A stretch of 60,222 nucleotides of DNA from Cyanobacteria bacterium FACHB-502 (GTDB lineage: Bacteria > Cyanobacteriota > Cyanobacteriia > Elainellales > Elainellaceae): assembly GCA_014695325.1 (NCBI GenBank), contig JACJNZ010000061.1, positions 1-60,222 on the forward strand, read 5' to 3'. Below, piece by piece: positions 8,917 through 16,855 of the stretch. The translations under genes and the position numbers were made by a program. The stretch's first letter is position 1, and the number at the start of each line of letters is the position of its first letter. Below the pieces are notes generated by a model. That model was given only the letters and a program-made list of their open reading frames with translations. It had not been told where the DNA came from and did no database searches.

Positions 8917-10056
8917 CTAAGCAGAAACCGCCTGAATTGAATAGACGGGGAGATGGGCAGCCCCAGAAGCTTGAATGGCGACATGATTCTCTGCGGCAAG
9001 CGCAACTCGACCAGACAACTGCGTGATCAGAAGTGGCGTGAGGTTAAACGGTTCAATTAGCACAATTTCGGGACTTTCTCCGGCTTCAATACCCTCTTCA
9101 CTCATCAGGTACAGCAATACGCTAGAAATTGCCTCGTTTGCATCTTCGCTGTTCCAGGTTCCCGAATGAATCAAGAGACTCAGTGTATCGCGCTGTGCGT
9201 GAGTTAGTGCAAACCGTAGCAGATCGGCTAAGATGGCGAACAGGTTTTCTTCAGGCTGATGCCAATTGGGAAAGGCGATTAAACTCAGCGATTCAGAGGT
9301 TTGCTTCAGATCGGGAAAGTCTTCGATTTGTTGAATGTAAGCTTGCCGATAGTCTTCCATCTGTTTTGCCAGACGGGGTTCTAAGGCTGCCTCGATGTAG
9401 AATGTTTGCGTTCGAAACGGACTATCTACTTTGACAAATGCTAAGTCGACCTGCCAGAGTGCCCGATCGCCCGGTCGCCAACTCGGATCGAGAATGTCGT
9501 ACATGACGAAATCGTGCGATCGCATGAAGTCGATCACGTCATAGATCTGTCCAAACAGCGTCGATTCGATGATCAGATATTCAGTTCGCGGCAGGATGTT
9601 GACTGCTCCTTTTAGCACCTCGGCTTCGTTTCCGTCTACGTCAATCTTGATCAAATAGGGAGGCGGAAGCTGTTTTTCCTGGCAGAGTTGGTCAAGCGTT
9701 ACCGTGGGAATCGTTCGCTGTTCAAATGAGGGGGCAACGGGCTGGTCGGCATCGGTTACTGTGGAGGAATGCACTAGATTCGAATTAACGTGCAGGTTCA
9801 TTGTGCCAGACTGATCGCTAGCAGCAGCAATGATGTAGTCTGCATTGCCCAATTTCTGACAGAGCTTTGCCAGATAGGGTTCATTTTCGGCGATCGGCTC
9901 GATCATAAAGTGCTTGCACTCGGGAAACGCACTATAAAGCGCAAACGTACCTAACGCTGTGCCTACATCAATCACCGTTCCAGGCAACAATCCGCATTGA
10001 CGAATTTGTAGCAAACCGCCGCGCATTGTGCCTCTGTGTATTCCTGGCTGTGTCAC
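8917..10056 (-). CDS. FkbM-family methyltransferase with a C-terminal module shared with the next gene
   Basis: This is a 379-residue protein. The FkbM-type SAM methyltransferase domain covers about residues 20-220: SAM motif GTVIDVGTALGTFAL (26-40) and the family-typical LIKIDVDGNEAEVLKGA (about 135-151). FkbM enzymes O-methylate sugars or small molecules. Residues 263-379 form a second module (LIAFPNWHQPEENLFAILAD, LLRFALTH, ANEAISSVLLYLMSEEGIEA) that reappears almost unchanged at the end of the 1389-residue protein encoded just upstream. The start is a GTG with a very good AGGAG seven bases before it. The first ATG in frame is ten codons later. The gene lies 131 bases after the giant gene on the same strand, so the two are probably co-transcribed and act on the same glycan. 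Confidence 0.85.
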   Translation of the reverse strand: MTQPGIHRGTMRGGLLQIRQCGLLPGTVIDVGTALGTFALYSAFPECKHFMIEPIAENEPYLAKLCQKLGNADYIIAAASDQSGTMNLHVNSNLVHSSTVTDADQPVAPSFEQRTIPTVTLDQLCQEKQLPPPYLIKIDVDGNEAEVLKGAVNILPRTEYLIIESTLFGQIYDVIDFMRSHDFVMYDILDPSWRPGDRALWQVDLAFVKVDSPFRTQTFYIEAALEPRLAKQMEDYRQAYIQQIEDFPDLKQTSESLSLIAFPNWHQPEENLFAILADLLRFALTHAQRDTLSLLIHSGTWNSEDANEAISSVLLYLMSEEGIEAGESPEIVLIEPFNLTPLLITQLSGRVALAAENHVAIQASGAAHLPVYSIQAVSA

Positions 10057-10187
10057 TTTTTTCTCCTGCTCGGATTTACGGTTTAATTCTGGAAAAATGT
10101 CAATGCTAAAGCCTGTCTAGTTCGACTTGCGATTGAGGTAAGCATGCCCACTTTACAATTTTTGTTTCTTCGCAGCATCAACGCGAA

Positions 10188-13100
10188 TCATGTCATCGCA
10201 ACTGAAGGTAAACATTCGGCTTTTGCGGCAGCGATCGCTTCTGTATCTTCTAGCGTGAGTAAAACACGACCTCGAATTTGAGCCAACAGCAGCAGGGAAA
10301 TGTCTTGCGGTTTTAATAAAACGACTTCTGCGCCGTCTTCTGCGTCGAGTCCTTCTTCACTGAGCAAATAGAGCAGCACACTAGAGATCGCATCATTTGC
10401 ATCCGCTTCGTCCCAGTCACCGATCGACATTAGAACGCTCATGATTTGTCGATCAGGATGAGTTAGAGCAAACCGCAGCAGATCCACTAAGCTCTCAAAC
10501 AGGTCGTCTTCAGGCTGATTCCAGCCTGGGAAGGCAAGCCAATTGATTTTCCGTAAACGAAATGCCTGTTGCAATGCTTGGTCTTGGTGCTGCTGGGCAA
10601 TTTGGGTGAAGACCGCTCCCATTTGTGCGCTATAGCGACGGCAATCGAGGAAACTGGGACAATGTTTCATGGCTTCCCGAATATGCTGCCGCTTCTGCTG
10701 CCGGAAAGCCGGATTCTGACCTAGCTCGATCGCCTTTTGCACATACGCAGCTTCGTCAAACGCAATTAACTCCGCAATCTGCAACTCGCGCAAAAAAGCT
10801 CCACTTCGCGCCAGCGAACAGGCAGAGTCTACCTCCATCACGATCGCCGGAATGCCTAATTCTAATGGATCAATCAGCGAAGTCATCCCGGAAAACGGAT
10901 AGGAATCCAGGTAAACGTCTGTGAGCTTTAATCGCTCTTTCACGTCCGATCGGGTTGGGGCGGCAGGTAAGATGCGATAGCGATCCTCGCTCATGCCATA
11001 CCGGGCAAATGTGGCTTTGAGGCGATCGTGAAAACTATGGATCGGATAGCTCGATGTCCAGTTTTTATTAAACGGATACAGCATCAGCACCGAATCGGGA
11101 ACCTGGGCGATAATTTGCGCCCAAGCGTTCATGACTTCCGGCGTGATTTTGTAGAAATTTGCACCAGAGCTGTAGACGATCGCAGTGTCAGCCAAGTTCA
11201 AATCCGATCGCGTCAGAGCGGCAGTGAGGGGCGGTTCAGACTCGGTGGCAAAATCAAAGCATTGGGCTGCGCCGTCCAGCGGAATCAATGTTTCACAGTA
11301 GTGTGCCTGTAGGTTCTGCTCGGGTTCAATCAGGCGGCTGGTCAGGTAATAGTCTATATGCCGCATTCCGGTGGTAACAGGGGAATTCATTCCGGTGATC
11401 TGCACCCGTGCCAGGCGATGGAGTGCCAGCAGTGTAATGCCTTTAGCGGCGACGGTGAGATTGCTGGCGATAAACAGAATATCTAGGTCGGCATCGCGAA
11501 TCATTTGCACCTGCTCAGCCAGGATTTGCGGCAAGGGGACAAAATGGTCGACGTGACCCAGGCAGTAACGTTCTAGGCGATGTCCGGTGGGCTGGGGCGT
11601 AAACAGGATCGTTTCAAATCGATCGCGGTTCAACTGCTCAAAGACGGGCAGCGTTGCAAAGGTTTCGGTTTGCGGGCTAAAGTGCGATGACAGCACCCCG
11701 ACCCGAAGTTTGGCGGGCGCAGTTGTCCGAGTTGGGAAGGTGTAATCCAGTTCGTAACCCTGCTGTATAAGGGCGCATTCCATAATTTCTGCCCGTTTGC
11801 GGTAGAGGTCTTTTAGGTTCTGCTGGGCGAAATAGGGCAATAGAAAATTAGCGCGATCGGTAAAGATTTGAGCCGCCTGCTGCCAATCTGGGTCGTCGGG
11901 ATGCTGGGTAATATTGTTGTGTAGAATATCGGTTAAGCCCTGGAGATAGCGACAGTAAGCATCTACCTCACCTTCTTCCTGAAAGTAGGGCGGCAGCCGC
12001 AGCAGATAACTCAGATATTCCTCTCGCCAGTCCGCCGGAACGGTCAGTAGATTGTGGGGCAGGGAAAGCTGATACACCGGACGGTACAGCAGCATTGCCA
12101 GCAAAAACTGAATTGCCTGAGGGTGATCGAAGCCTGCGGTCAGGGTGTCTGTAAGTTGCTGGAGATCTTGTGCTTCTGCATCGGTTAATGCGACCTGACA
12201 AAACGAACTTCGGAGGAGCGATCGCCGAATTTGTCCTAGTTCGCCTGCGTCTGCGTCTGCCAGGTCTTCTGGCGAAACTGACAACCATGCTTGAAGCCAC
12301 TGCTGTCTTGCCTGTCGCAGTTGAGCGATTACCTGGGGATTAGATGGATTCGCGACATATTGCTCTAGCAGTCGCGGTACTGAAACCCAGAGGCGGGGCA
12401 AACCTGCGGCTTCTTCCTGCATGGGTAGATTTGCGGCTTCTGCCAGGGTTTGACCGACGATCGCCGCCATCCGCTCCCAGGAGAATAAGGAGATACGATC
12501 GAATCCTGACTGAATTAGACGATCGCGCAGTTCGGGCTGCTGGATCTGGAACATTGCCTCCGCCAGTTCAGCCGGATCGTCTTCGTTCACGTACAGTGCT
12601 GCATTGCCTGCCACTTCTGGGATCGAGGAATTGTGGCAGGTAATCACCGGACAACCGCAAGCCATTGCTTCCAAGAGCGGTAAGCCAAACCCCTCATAGC
12701 GCGAAGGGTAGACAAACGCCAAAGCACCCGCATAGGCTAACCGCAACTCTGCATCGGTGAGCGACAGCAAGTGAACCTGGCTGTCCGTGACATAGGGCTG
12801 ATACTCCTCCTCCAGAAAAGGAGTGGGTCCAACGCAGACAATGCTGGCATTCGCTTTATTTGCCAGTCGCGCAAAGGCCTGGAAAAATAGCCGCGAGTTC
12901 TTAAACTGATTTCGCATTCCCACCAGCAGGAAATAGGGCTGTGCGATGCCGTGCTTTGCCCGAAACGCTTCTACTTCTGCCGCCACCGCAGGTTGAAATG
13001 TGGGATCGACGCCGCAGTAAGCCACCGTCACTTGATCGCTCGAAATTTCTGGGAAGAATTTGACCAGATCCCGCGCCGTATTTTCTGAAATCGCCAGATA

Positions 13101-14357
13101 GCGATCGGCATAGCGAATGCTGTGATGCTTTTCTCGCCACATCGAAAGGCTGAGATCTGCCTGCTGCACTTCGGGAATCATGTCGTATGCCATGAATGCC
13201 GCAGGTGTCTTGAGCGGGGTCGTGTAGTAGGTCGAAATAAATAAACTCGCCTGTTCTTCGTCGCAGATTTGCTGAAGCAGTTCGCGATCGGCTACTGCAT
13301 TTTTAGATTCGTAGCGAGGAATAGTGACATATCGAATTCCAGGAATCTGAGGGGCTGTACCGTTTCGATCGAGCACCGTGAGATAACGAGCAAAGCCGCT
13401 GACTGCCCATTCTTCCAGCAGCGATCGCCAAACGCGCGCAATTCCAGTCTGCACAATTTGAAAAAATACGCCGTCAATGACAATGCGAGACGTTTCAGGA
13501 AGATCTGTCCCAATTTGCTCAACCTGCTGAGAAGGTTTAATGTCACTGTTGATGCACGACACTTGATTCGGCTCAGTGGATTCACTAAAACCTTTGGCTA
13601 GAGAACTGACAGCAGCAGCATAATCTTTTTCAATTAAAGACCTTTTGCCAACTGAGCGACTTGAATAACGGCAGATGCTTTGAAATTGATGAGCTGATAT
13701 TTTCTCTTGGGTTAAAAGATGAATCGAACGACCATTAGAATACAGATTGAGATTAAATTGCTCAGCTAATTGCAGTAGGGAATGATAGGTATAGATTGAA
13801 ATATGCTGCCCCTCTCCTAGAGCGTAATACCACCACTCATCCGGTTTAGGGTTGCTGGGGGGTAACAGTTCTGTGCTAAATAATATACTGCTGGAGCATT
13901 TTAATATCTCAGATATATCTACGACCGGATTTGTAAGGTGTTCAAAAACTTCAAACGCTGTCGCAAGCTCATAATTCTTCAGGCCACTTGTATCCGCTTC
14001 AAATCCTTTAGCAAATATATTCTGACAGAATTTGTCATACCAATAAAAGTCGAATCCTAAGTCTCGCATCATGCGAACGAATAAGCCATAACCTCCGCCA
14101 TAGTCAATAAATTTTGCGTCATGATTGAAAAAATTAAGCACAGTTCGAGCAGAAATATCAGAGAACATCGTGTTCCTCTGAACGATTCCTACATCGCTAA
14201 TTGCAATTGCTTCGGAGTAAGCTTCCTCTAGCCAGTACGGTTCCTCAGTCTGAACAAATTTGCACTCTTCACACTGAAAGTACTCAACATTGTACTTATT
14301 GAGCAGCTTTGCCACCGAGAAAGAATGAGATTTTGCTTCACATATTTTGCACTGCAT
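10188..14357 (-). CDS. Giant fusion: methyltransferase - GT4 glycosyltransferase - GT41-like glycosyltransferase
   Basis: A 1389-residue protein with at least four modules. (1) Residues 1-230: a C3-x2-C6 / C29-x2-C32 zinc knuckle followed by a SAM methyltransferase fold (FIDYGGGYGLFVRMM). (2) About 310-650: a GT4 glycosyltransferase, with the GTG(I)ARVWRSLL-type N-lobe, YFLLVGMRNQFKNSR (about 475) and the C-lobe nucleotide-sugar motif YPSRYEGFGLPLLEAMACG (about 552). (3) About 880-1270, after a helical linker: an OGT-like domain (LRVGVLSSHFSPQTETFATL, NFYKITPEVM at about 1069, DVYLDSYPFSGMTSL at about 1147). (4) About 1273-1389: the module shared with the FkbM protein. No membrane segment is evident, so it is probably cytoplasmic. 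One polypeptide could therefore add two sugars and a methyl group to one acceptor, which I infer and cannot prove. Confidence 0.85.
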   Translation of the reverse strand: MQCKICEAKSHSFSVAKLLNKYNVEYFQCEECKFVQTEEPYWLEEAYSEAIAISDVGIVQRNTMFSDISARTVLNFFNHDAKFIDYGGGYGLFVRMMRDLGFDFYWYDKFCQNIFAKGFEADTSGLKNYELATAFEVFEHLTNPVVDISEILKCSSSILFSTELLPPSNPKPDEWWYYALGEGQHISIYTYHSLLQLAEQFNLNLYSNGRSIHLLTQEKISAHQFQSICRYSSRSVGKRSLIEKDYAAAVSSLAKGFSESTEPNQVSCINSDIKPSQQVEQIGTDLPETSRIVIDGVFFQIVQTGIARVWRSLLEEWAVSGFARYLTVLDRNGTAPQIPGIRYVTIPRYESKNAVADRELLQQICDEEQASLFISTYYTTPLKTPAAFMAYDMIPEVQQADLSLSMWREKHHSIRYADRYLAISENTARDLVKFFPEISSDQVTVAYCGVDPTFQPAVAAEVEAFRAKHGIAQPYFLLVGMRNQFKNSRLFFQAFARLANKANASIVCVGPTPFLEEEYQPYVTDSQVHLLSLTDAELRLAYAGALAFVYPSRYEGFGLPLLEAMACGCPVITCHNSSIPEVAGNAALYVNEDDPAELAEAMFQIQQPELRDRLIQSGFDRISLFSWERMAAIVGQTLAEAANLPMQEEAAGLPRLWVSVPRLLEQYVANPSNPQVIAQLRQARQQWLQAWLSVSPEDLADADAGELGQIRRSLLRSSFCQVALTDAEAQDLQQLTDTLTAGFDHPQAIQFLLAMLLYRPVYQLSLPHNLLTVPADWREEYLSYLLRLPPYFQEEGEVDAYCRYLQGLTDILHNNITQHPDDPDWQQAAQIFTDRANFLLPYFAQQNLKDLYRKRAEIMECALIQQGYELDYTFPTRTTAPAKLRVGVLSSHFSPQTETFATLPVFEQLNRDRFETILFTPQPTGHRLERYCLGHVDHFVPLPQILAEQVQMIRDADLDILFIASNLTVAAKGITLLALHRLARVQITGMNSPVTTGMRHIDYYLTSRLIEPEQNLQAHYCETLIPLDGAAQCFDFATESEPPLTAALTRSDLNLADTAIVYSSGANFYKITPEVMNAWAQIIAQVPDSVLMLYPFNKNWTSSYPIHSFHDRLKATFARYGMSEDRYRILPAAPTRSDVKERLKLTDVYLDSYPFSGMTSLIDPLELGIPAIVMEVDSACSLARSGAFLRELQIAELIAFDEAAYVQKAIELGQNPAFRQQKRQHIREAMKHCPSFLDCRRYSAQMGAVFTQIAQQHQDQALQQAFRLRKINWLAFPGWNQPEDDLFESLVDLLRFALTHPDRQIMSVLMSIGDWDEADANDAISSVLLYLLSEEGLDAEDGAEVVLLKPQDISLLLLAQIRGRVLLTLEDTEAIAAAKAECLPSVAMT

Positions 14358-14399
14358 TGTTCTACTACCTGATTTTTAGAAGACACTCGTTGATCAATG

Positions 14400-14876
14400 C
14401 TATTTTTGATTGGCTTTTTGCTTTGCCTTAGCCAGCAGTGCGCCGTAGTCCGATCGCTCAGGATGCCGTTTTACCAAATCTTGCAGAATCTCGATCGCTC
14501 CTGCATAATCCTTGAGCTGGAGCTTTGTGACTGCCAGACCTTCCAGCGCAGTGAGATTATTGGGTTCGCGCTTGAGGACGAGTTCGTAGCCGCGTACTTG
14601 GGCTGCAAGGGCTTCCTGAATGGTGTCGGGTTGGGGTTGTGCAGCGGGCGTCGATTTAACTGAAGCTTCACTCAGGATTTGCGCGGTGTGGTAGATCGTT
14701 GAAAGCAAAAAACCATAGATTGCGATGATGATAATCAACTGCTGTAACTTGGTTTTTTTCTTCGATCGCTTTTCGTAATTGCGTTTCCCCAGGCTGAAAC
14801 TCGAAGCCAGCATAAAAGCAGCAGTCGTCATGGCAGAGGTGAATCGACGCTTTAAATTTCTGTCGGTTTGGGTCAT
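14400..14876 (-). CDS. Small membrane protein with a C-terminal TPR
   Basis: This 158-residue protein has a basic, cytoplasmic-looking N-terminus (KRNYEKRSKKKTK), one hydrophobic segment LQQLIIIIAIYGFLLSTIYH (about 44-63) and a TPR-type helical repeat region (YELVLKREPNNLTALEGLAV, DYAGAIEILQDLVKRHPERS). It looks like a bitopic membrane protein with a soluble TPR domain for protein-protein contact. It is the first gene of the minus-strand run that continues into the giant glycosyltransferase, 42 bases away, so it may anchor that machinery at the membrane. I do not recognise a named family. Confidence 0.72.
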   Translation of the reverse strand: MTQTDRNLKRRFTSAMTTAAFMLASSFSLGKRNYEKRSKKKTKLQQLIIIIAIYGFLLSTIYHTAQILSEASVKSTPAAQPQPDTIQEALAAQVRGYELVLKREPNNLTALEGLAVTKLQLKDYAGAIEILQDLVKRHPERSDYGALLAKAKQKANQK

Positions 14877-15437
14877 ATCAACCTGGCTCCGTGTTTTGGC
14901 AGATGAATCTTTTGTTTAGCCTGCCCCAGTTGGAATGCCTGCTGATCAAAGCAGTGTTTAGGCTAGGGGAGCGACAAATGATGGGAACAGCCTCAATATG
15001 CCCACGTTTCTTTCCGAAGTAAACAGTTTGGACTGGTTAGGGGTTGGACTGGTTAGGGGTTGTAAGATTGCGAGCATCGCTAACTCTCAGATCTGCAGTG
15101 TCAATCCCCTTCTAGACCGATCGTAATTATTTCTAGATGTTGCTAAATCAGAAGGCCTTACGGATTGAGGATCTAGAATGGGGCAGGGCAGCTATTCAGA
15201 TTGACTGGGAAGGCTGACGCTACGTAGAGATTGCCGCTTGCGGTGATTAGAGGAATTTGCCTTGTGTGTTCTCGTGAATTGATTGCGAAGCAGTTTCCCC
15301 TTGGGGGTGATCGAGAAACACAGCCCAGACCATGAATTTGTGACGCCATGAATTTGTGCAGAATAGCGACCCGGAAGTTGGGCTGAACCCTTCGGGGAAT
15401 TTGGTGTCGCCCTTCTGACGTTCATTGGAGTAATTAA
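14877..15437. other. Intergenic region between divergent genes
   Basis: This 560-base stretch between divergently transcribed genes must hold both promoters. No RNA gene or conserved coding sequence was seen. It carries a perfect 16-base tandem duplication (15028-15059) and a short repeated ATGAATTTGTG (near 15332 and 15348). TGGAGTAATTAA just before 15438 is the ribosome binding site of the dehydrogenase gene. Confidence 0.5.
15028..15059. repeat. 16-bp tandem direct repeat, two copies
   Basis: TTGGACTGGTTAGGGG occurs twice without a gap (15028-15043 and 15044-15059), and the first bases of a third copy follow. It lies in the divergent promoter region. Its function is unknown; it may be simple slippage. 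Confidence 0.85.
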
Positions 15438-16823
15438 ATGGGTATTGCAAGTATTAATCCGGCAACGGGGGAAACGCTCAAGACCTTTGAGCCGCTATCC
15501 GATGCGGCAATTTCTGGCGCGATCGATCGAGCGCAGCAGACTTTTGAACAATATCGCGACACCGGGATGGCTCAGCGATCGCAGTGGTTACACCATGCTG
15601 CCCAAATTTTGACCGATAAACGAGAGCAGTACGGCAAGATGATGACGCTGGAAATGGGGAAGCCCCTTGCGGCCGCGATTGCGGAAGTTGAGAAATGTGC
15701 GCTGGTGTGCCGCTACTACGCCGACCATGCGGCTGAATTCTTGAGCGATCGAGTCATTCCGACCGATGCAGGCAAAAGCTTTGTGCGCTATCAGCCGTTG
15801 GGGATTATTCTGGCGGTGATGCCGTGGAATTTTCCCTTCTGGCAGGTGTTTCGCTTTGCGGCTCCGGCTCTGATGGCGGGAAATGTGGGCATTTTGAAAC
15901 ACGCCTCGAATGTGCCCCAATCGGCTTTGGCGATCGAAGAAATTTTGCTGGAAGCGGGATTTCCGAAAGGAGCGTTTCAAACGCTGCTGATTAGCGCAGA
16001 TCAGGTGAGTCAAATTATTGCAGACGATCGGGTGAAAGCTGCCACGCTGACCGGAAGCGAAGGAGCGGGAGCTAGCCTTGCCAGCGGAGCCGGGAAGCAA
16101 ATCAAAAAAACTGTGCTGGAACTGGGCGGCAGCGATCCATTTGTCGTAATGGAAAGTGCGGATCTGGAAACGGCGGTTGCTACGGCAGTCACAGCACGGA
16201 TGATCAACAACGGACAATCCTGCATTGCGGCGAAGCGATTTATCGTGCAGGAGTCGATTGCCGATGTGTTTCTGGAAAAGCTCGTTGCTCGATACGCGGC
16301 TCTCAAAGTGGGTGATCCAATGGATGCCAATACTGAGATTGGTCCGCTGGCAACGCCCGGTATTGTGCATGAATTGGCCCATCAGGTGCAAACTGTGGTC
16401 GATCAAGGGGGAACGCTGCGGTATGGCGGTGAGCCGGATTCGCTGAAATTAAACGAATCCCTCAAGCGAGGCAATTTCTTTCCGCCCACAATTCTGAGCG
16501 ATTTATCAATCGATGCTTCGATCGCTCAGGAAGAGTTCTTTGGTCCGGTGGCAATGGTGTTTCGAGTTCCTGATCTGGATGCTGCGATTCGTTTTGCCAA
16601 CCATAGCCCATTTGGACTGGGAGCAAGTGCCTGGTCGCAAAATCCACAGGAAATCGATCGCTTGATTAACGAAATCGAAGCGGGATCGGTATTTATCAAC
16701 AGCATGGTTAAGTCTGATCCACGTTTGCCGTTTGGGGGAACGAAGCGATCGGGCTATGGGCGAGAGCTGAGCGAAGAAGGCATCCGTGAGTTTGTGAATA
16801 TCAAAACGGTCTGGGTCAAATAA
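15438..16823 (+). CDS. gabD: NAD(P)-dependent succinate-semialdehyde dehydrogenase
   Basis: This 461-residue aldehyde dehydrogenase oxidises succinic semialdehyde to succinate. The superfamily landmarks are all present: the PWNFPFWQVFR cofactor-loop motif, the catalytic Glu in VLELGGSDPF (about 16120), the catalytic Cys in NNGQSCIAAKRF (about 16218) and the EEFFGPVAMVFR segment. The gene sits 32 bases upstream of a 2-oxoglutarate-decarboxylase-type gene, the arrangement of the pair that replaces 2-oxoglutarate dehydrogenase in cyanobacteria (described in Synechococcus PCC 7002). The product therefore completes the TCA cycle by feeding succinate to complex II. The start has a TGGAGTAATTAA ribosome binding site. 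Confidence 0.9.
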   Translation: MGIASINPATGETLKTFEPLSDAAISGAIDRAQQTFEQYRDTGMAQRSQWLHHAAQILTDKREQYGKMMTLEMGKPLAAAIAEVEKCALVCRYYADHAAEFLSDRVIPTDAGKSFVRYQPLGIILAVMPWNFPFWQVFRFAAPALMAGNVGILKHASNVPQSALAIEEILLEAGFPKGAFQTLLISADQVSQIIADDRVKAATLTGSEGAGASLASGAGKQIKKTVLELGGSDPFVVMESADLETAVATAVTARMINNGQSCIAAKRFIVQESIADVFLEKLVARYAALKVGDPMDANTEIGPLATPGIVHELAHQVQTVVDQGGTLRYGGEPDSLKLNESLKRGNFFPPTILSDLSIDASIAQEEFFGPVAMVFRVPDLDAAIRFANHSPFGLGASAWSQNPQEIDRLINEIEAGSVFINSMVKSDPRLPFGGTKRSGYGRELSEEGIREFVNIKTVWVK

Positions 16824-16855
16824 GGGTGAAGCAAGGGTCACATGAGGAGTAACTT

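Noticed and set aside
15588-16406. 272-codon minus-strand frame opposite the dehydrogenase gene
   Set aside because: It is a shadow of the high-quality gabD coding frame, rich in Arg/His/Gln and without motifs.
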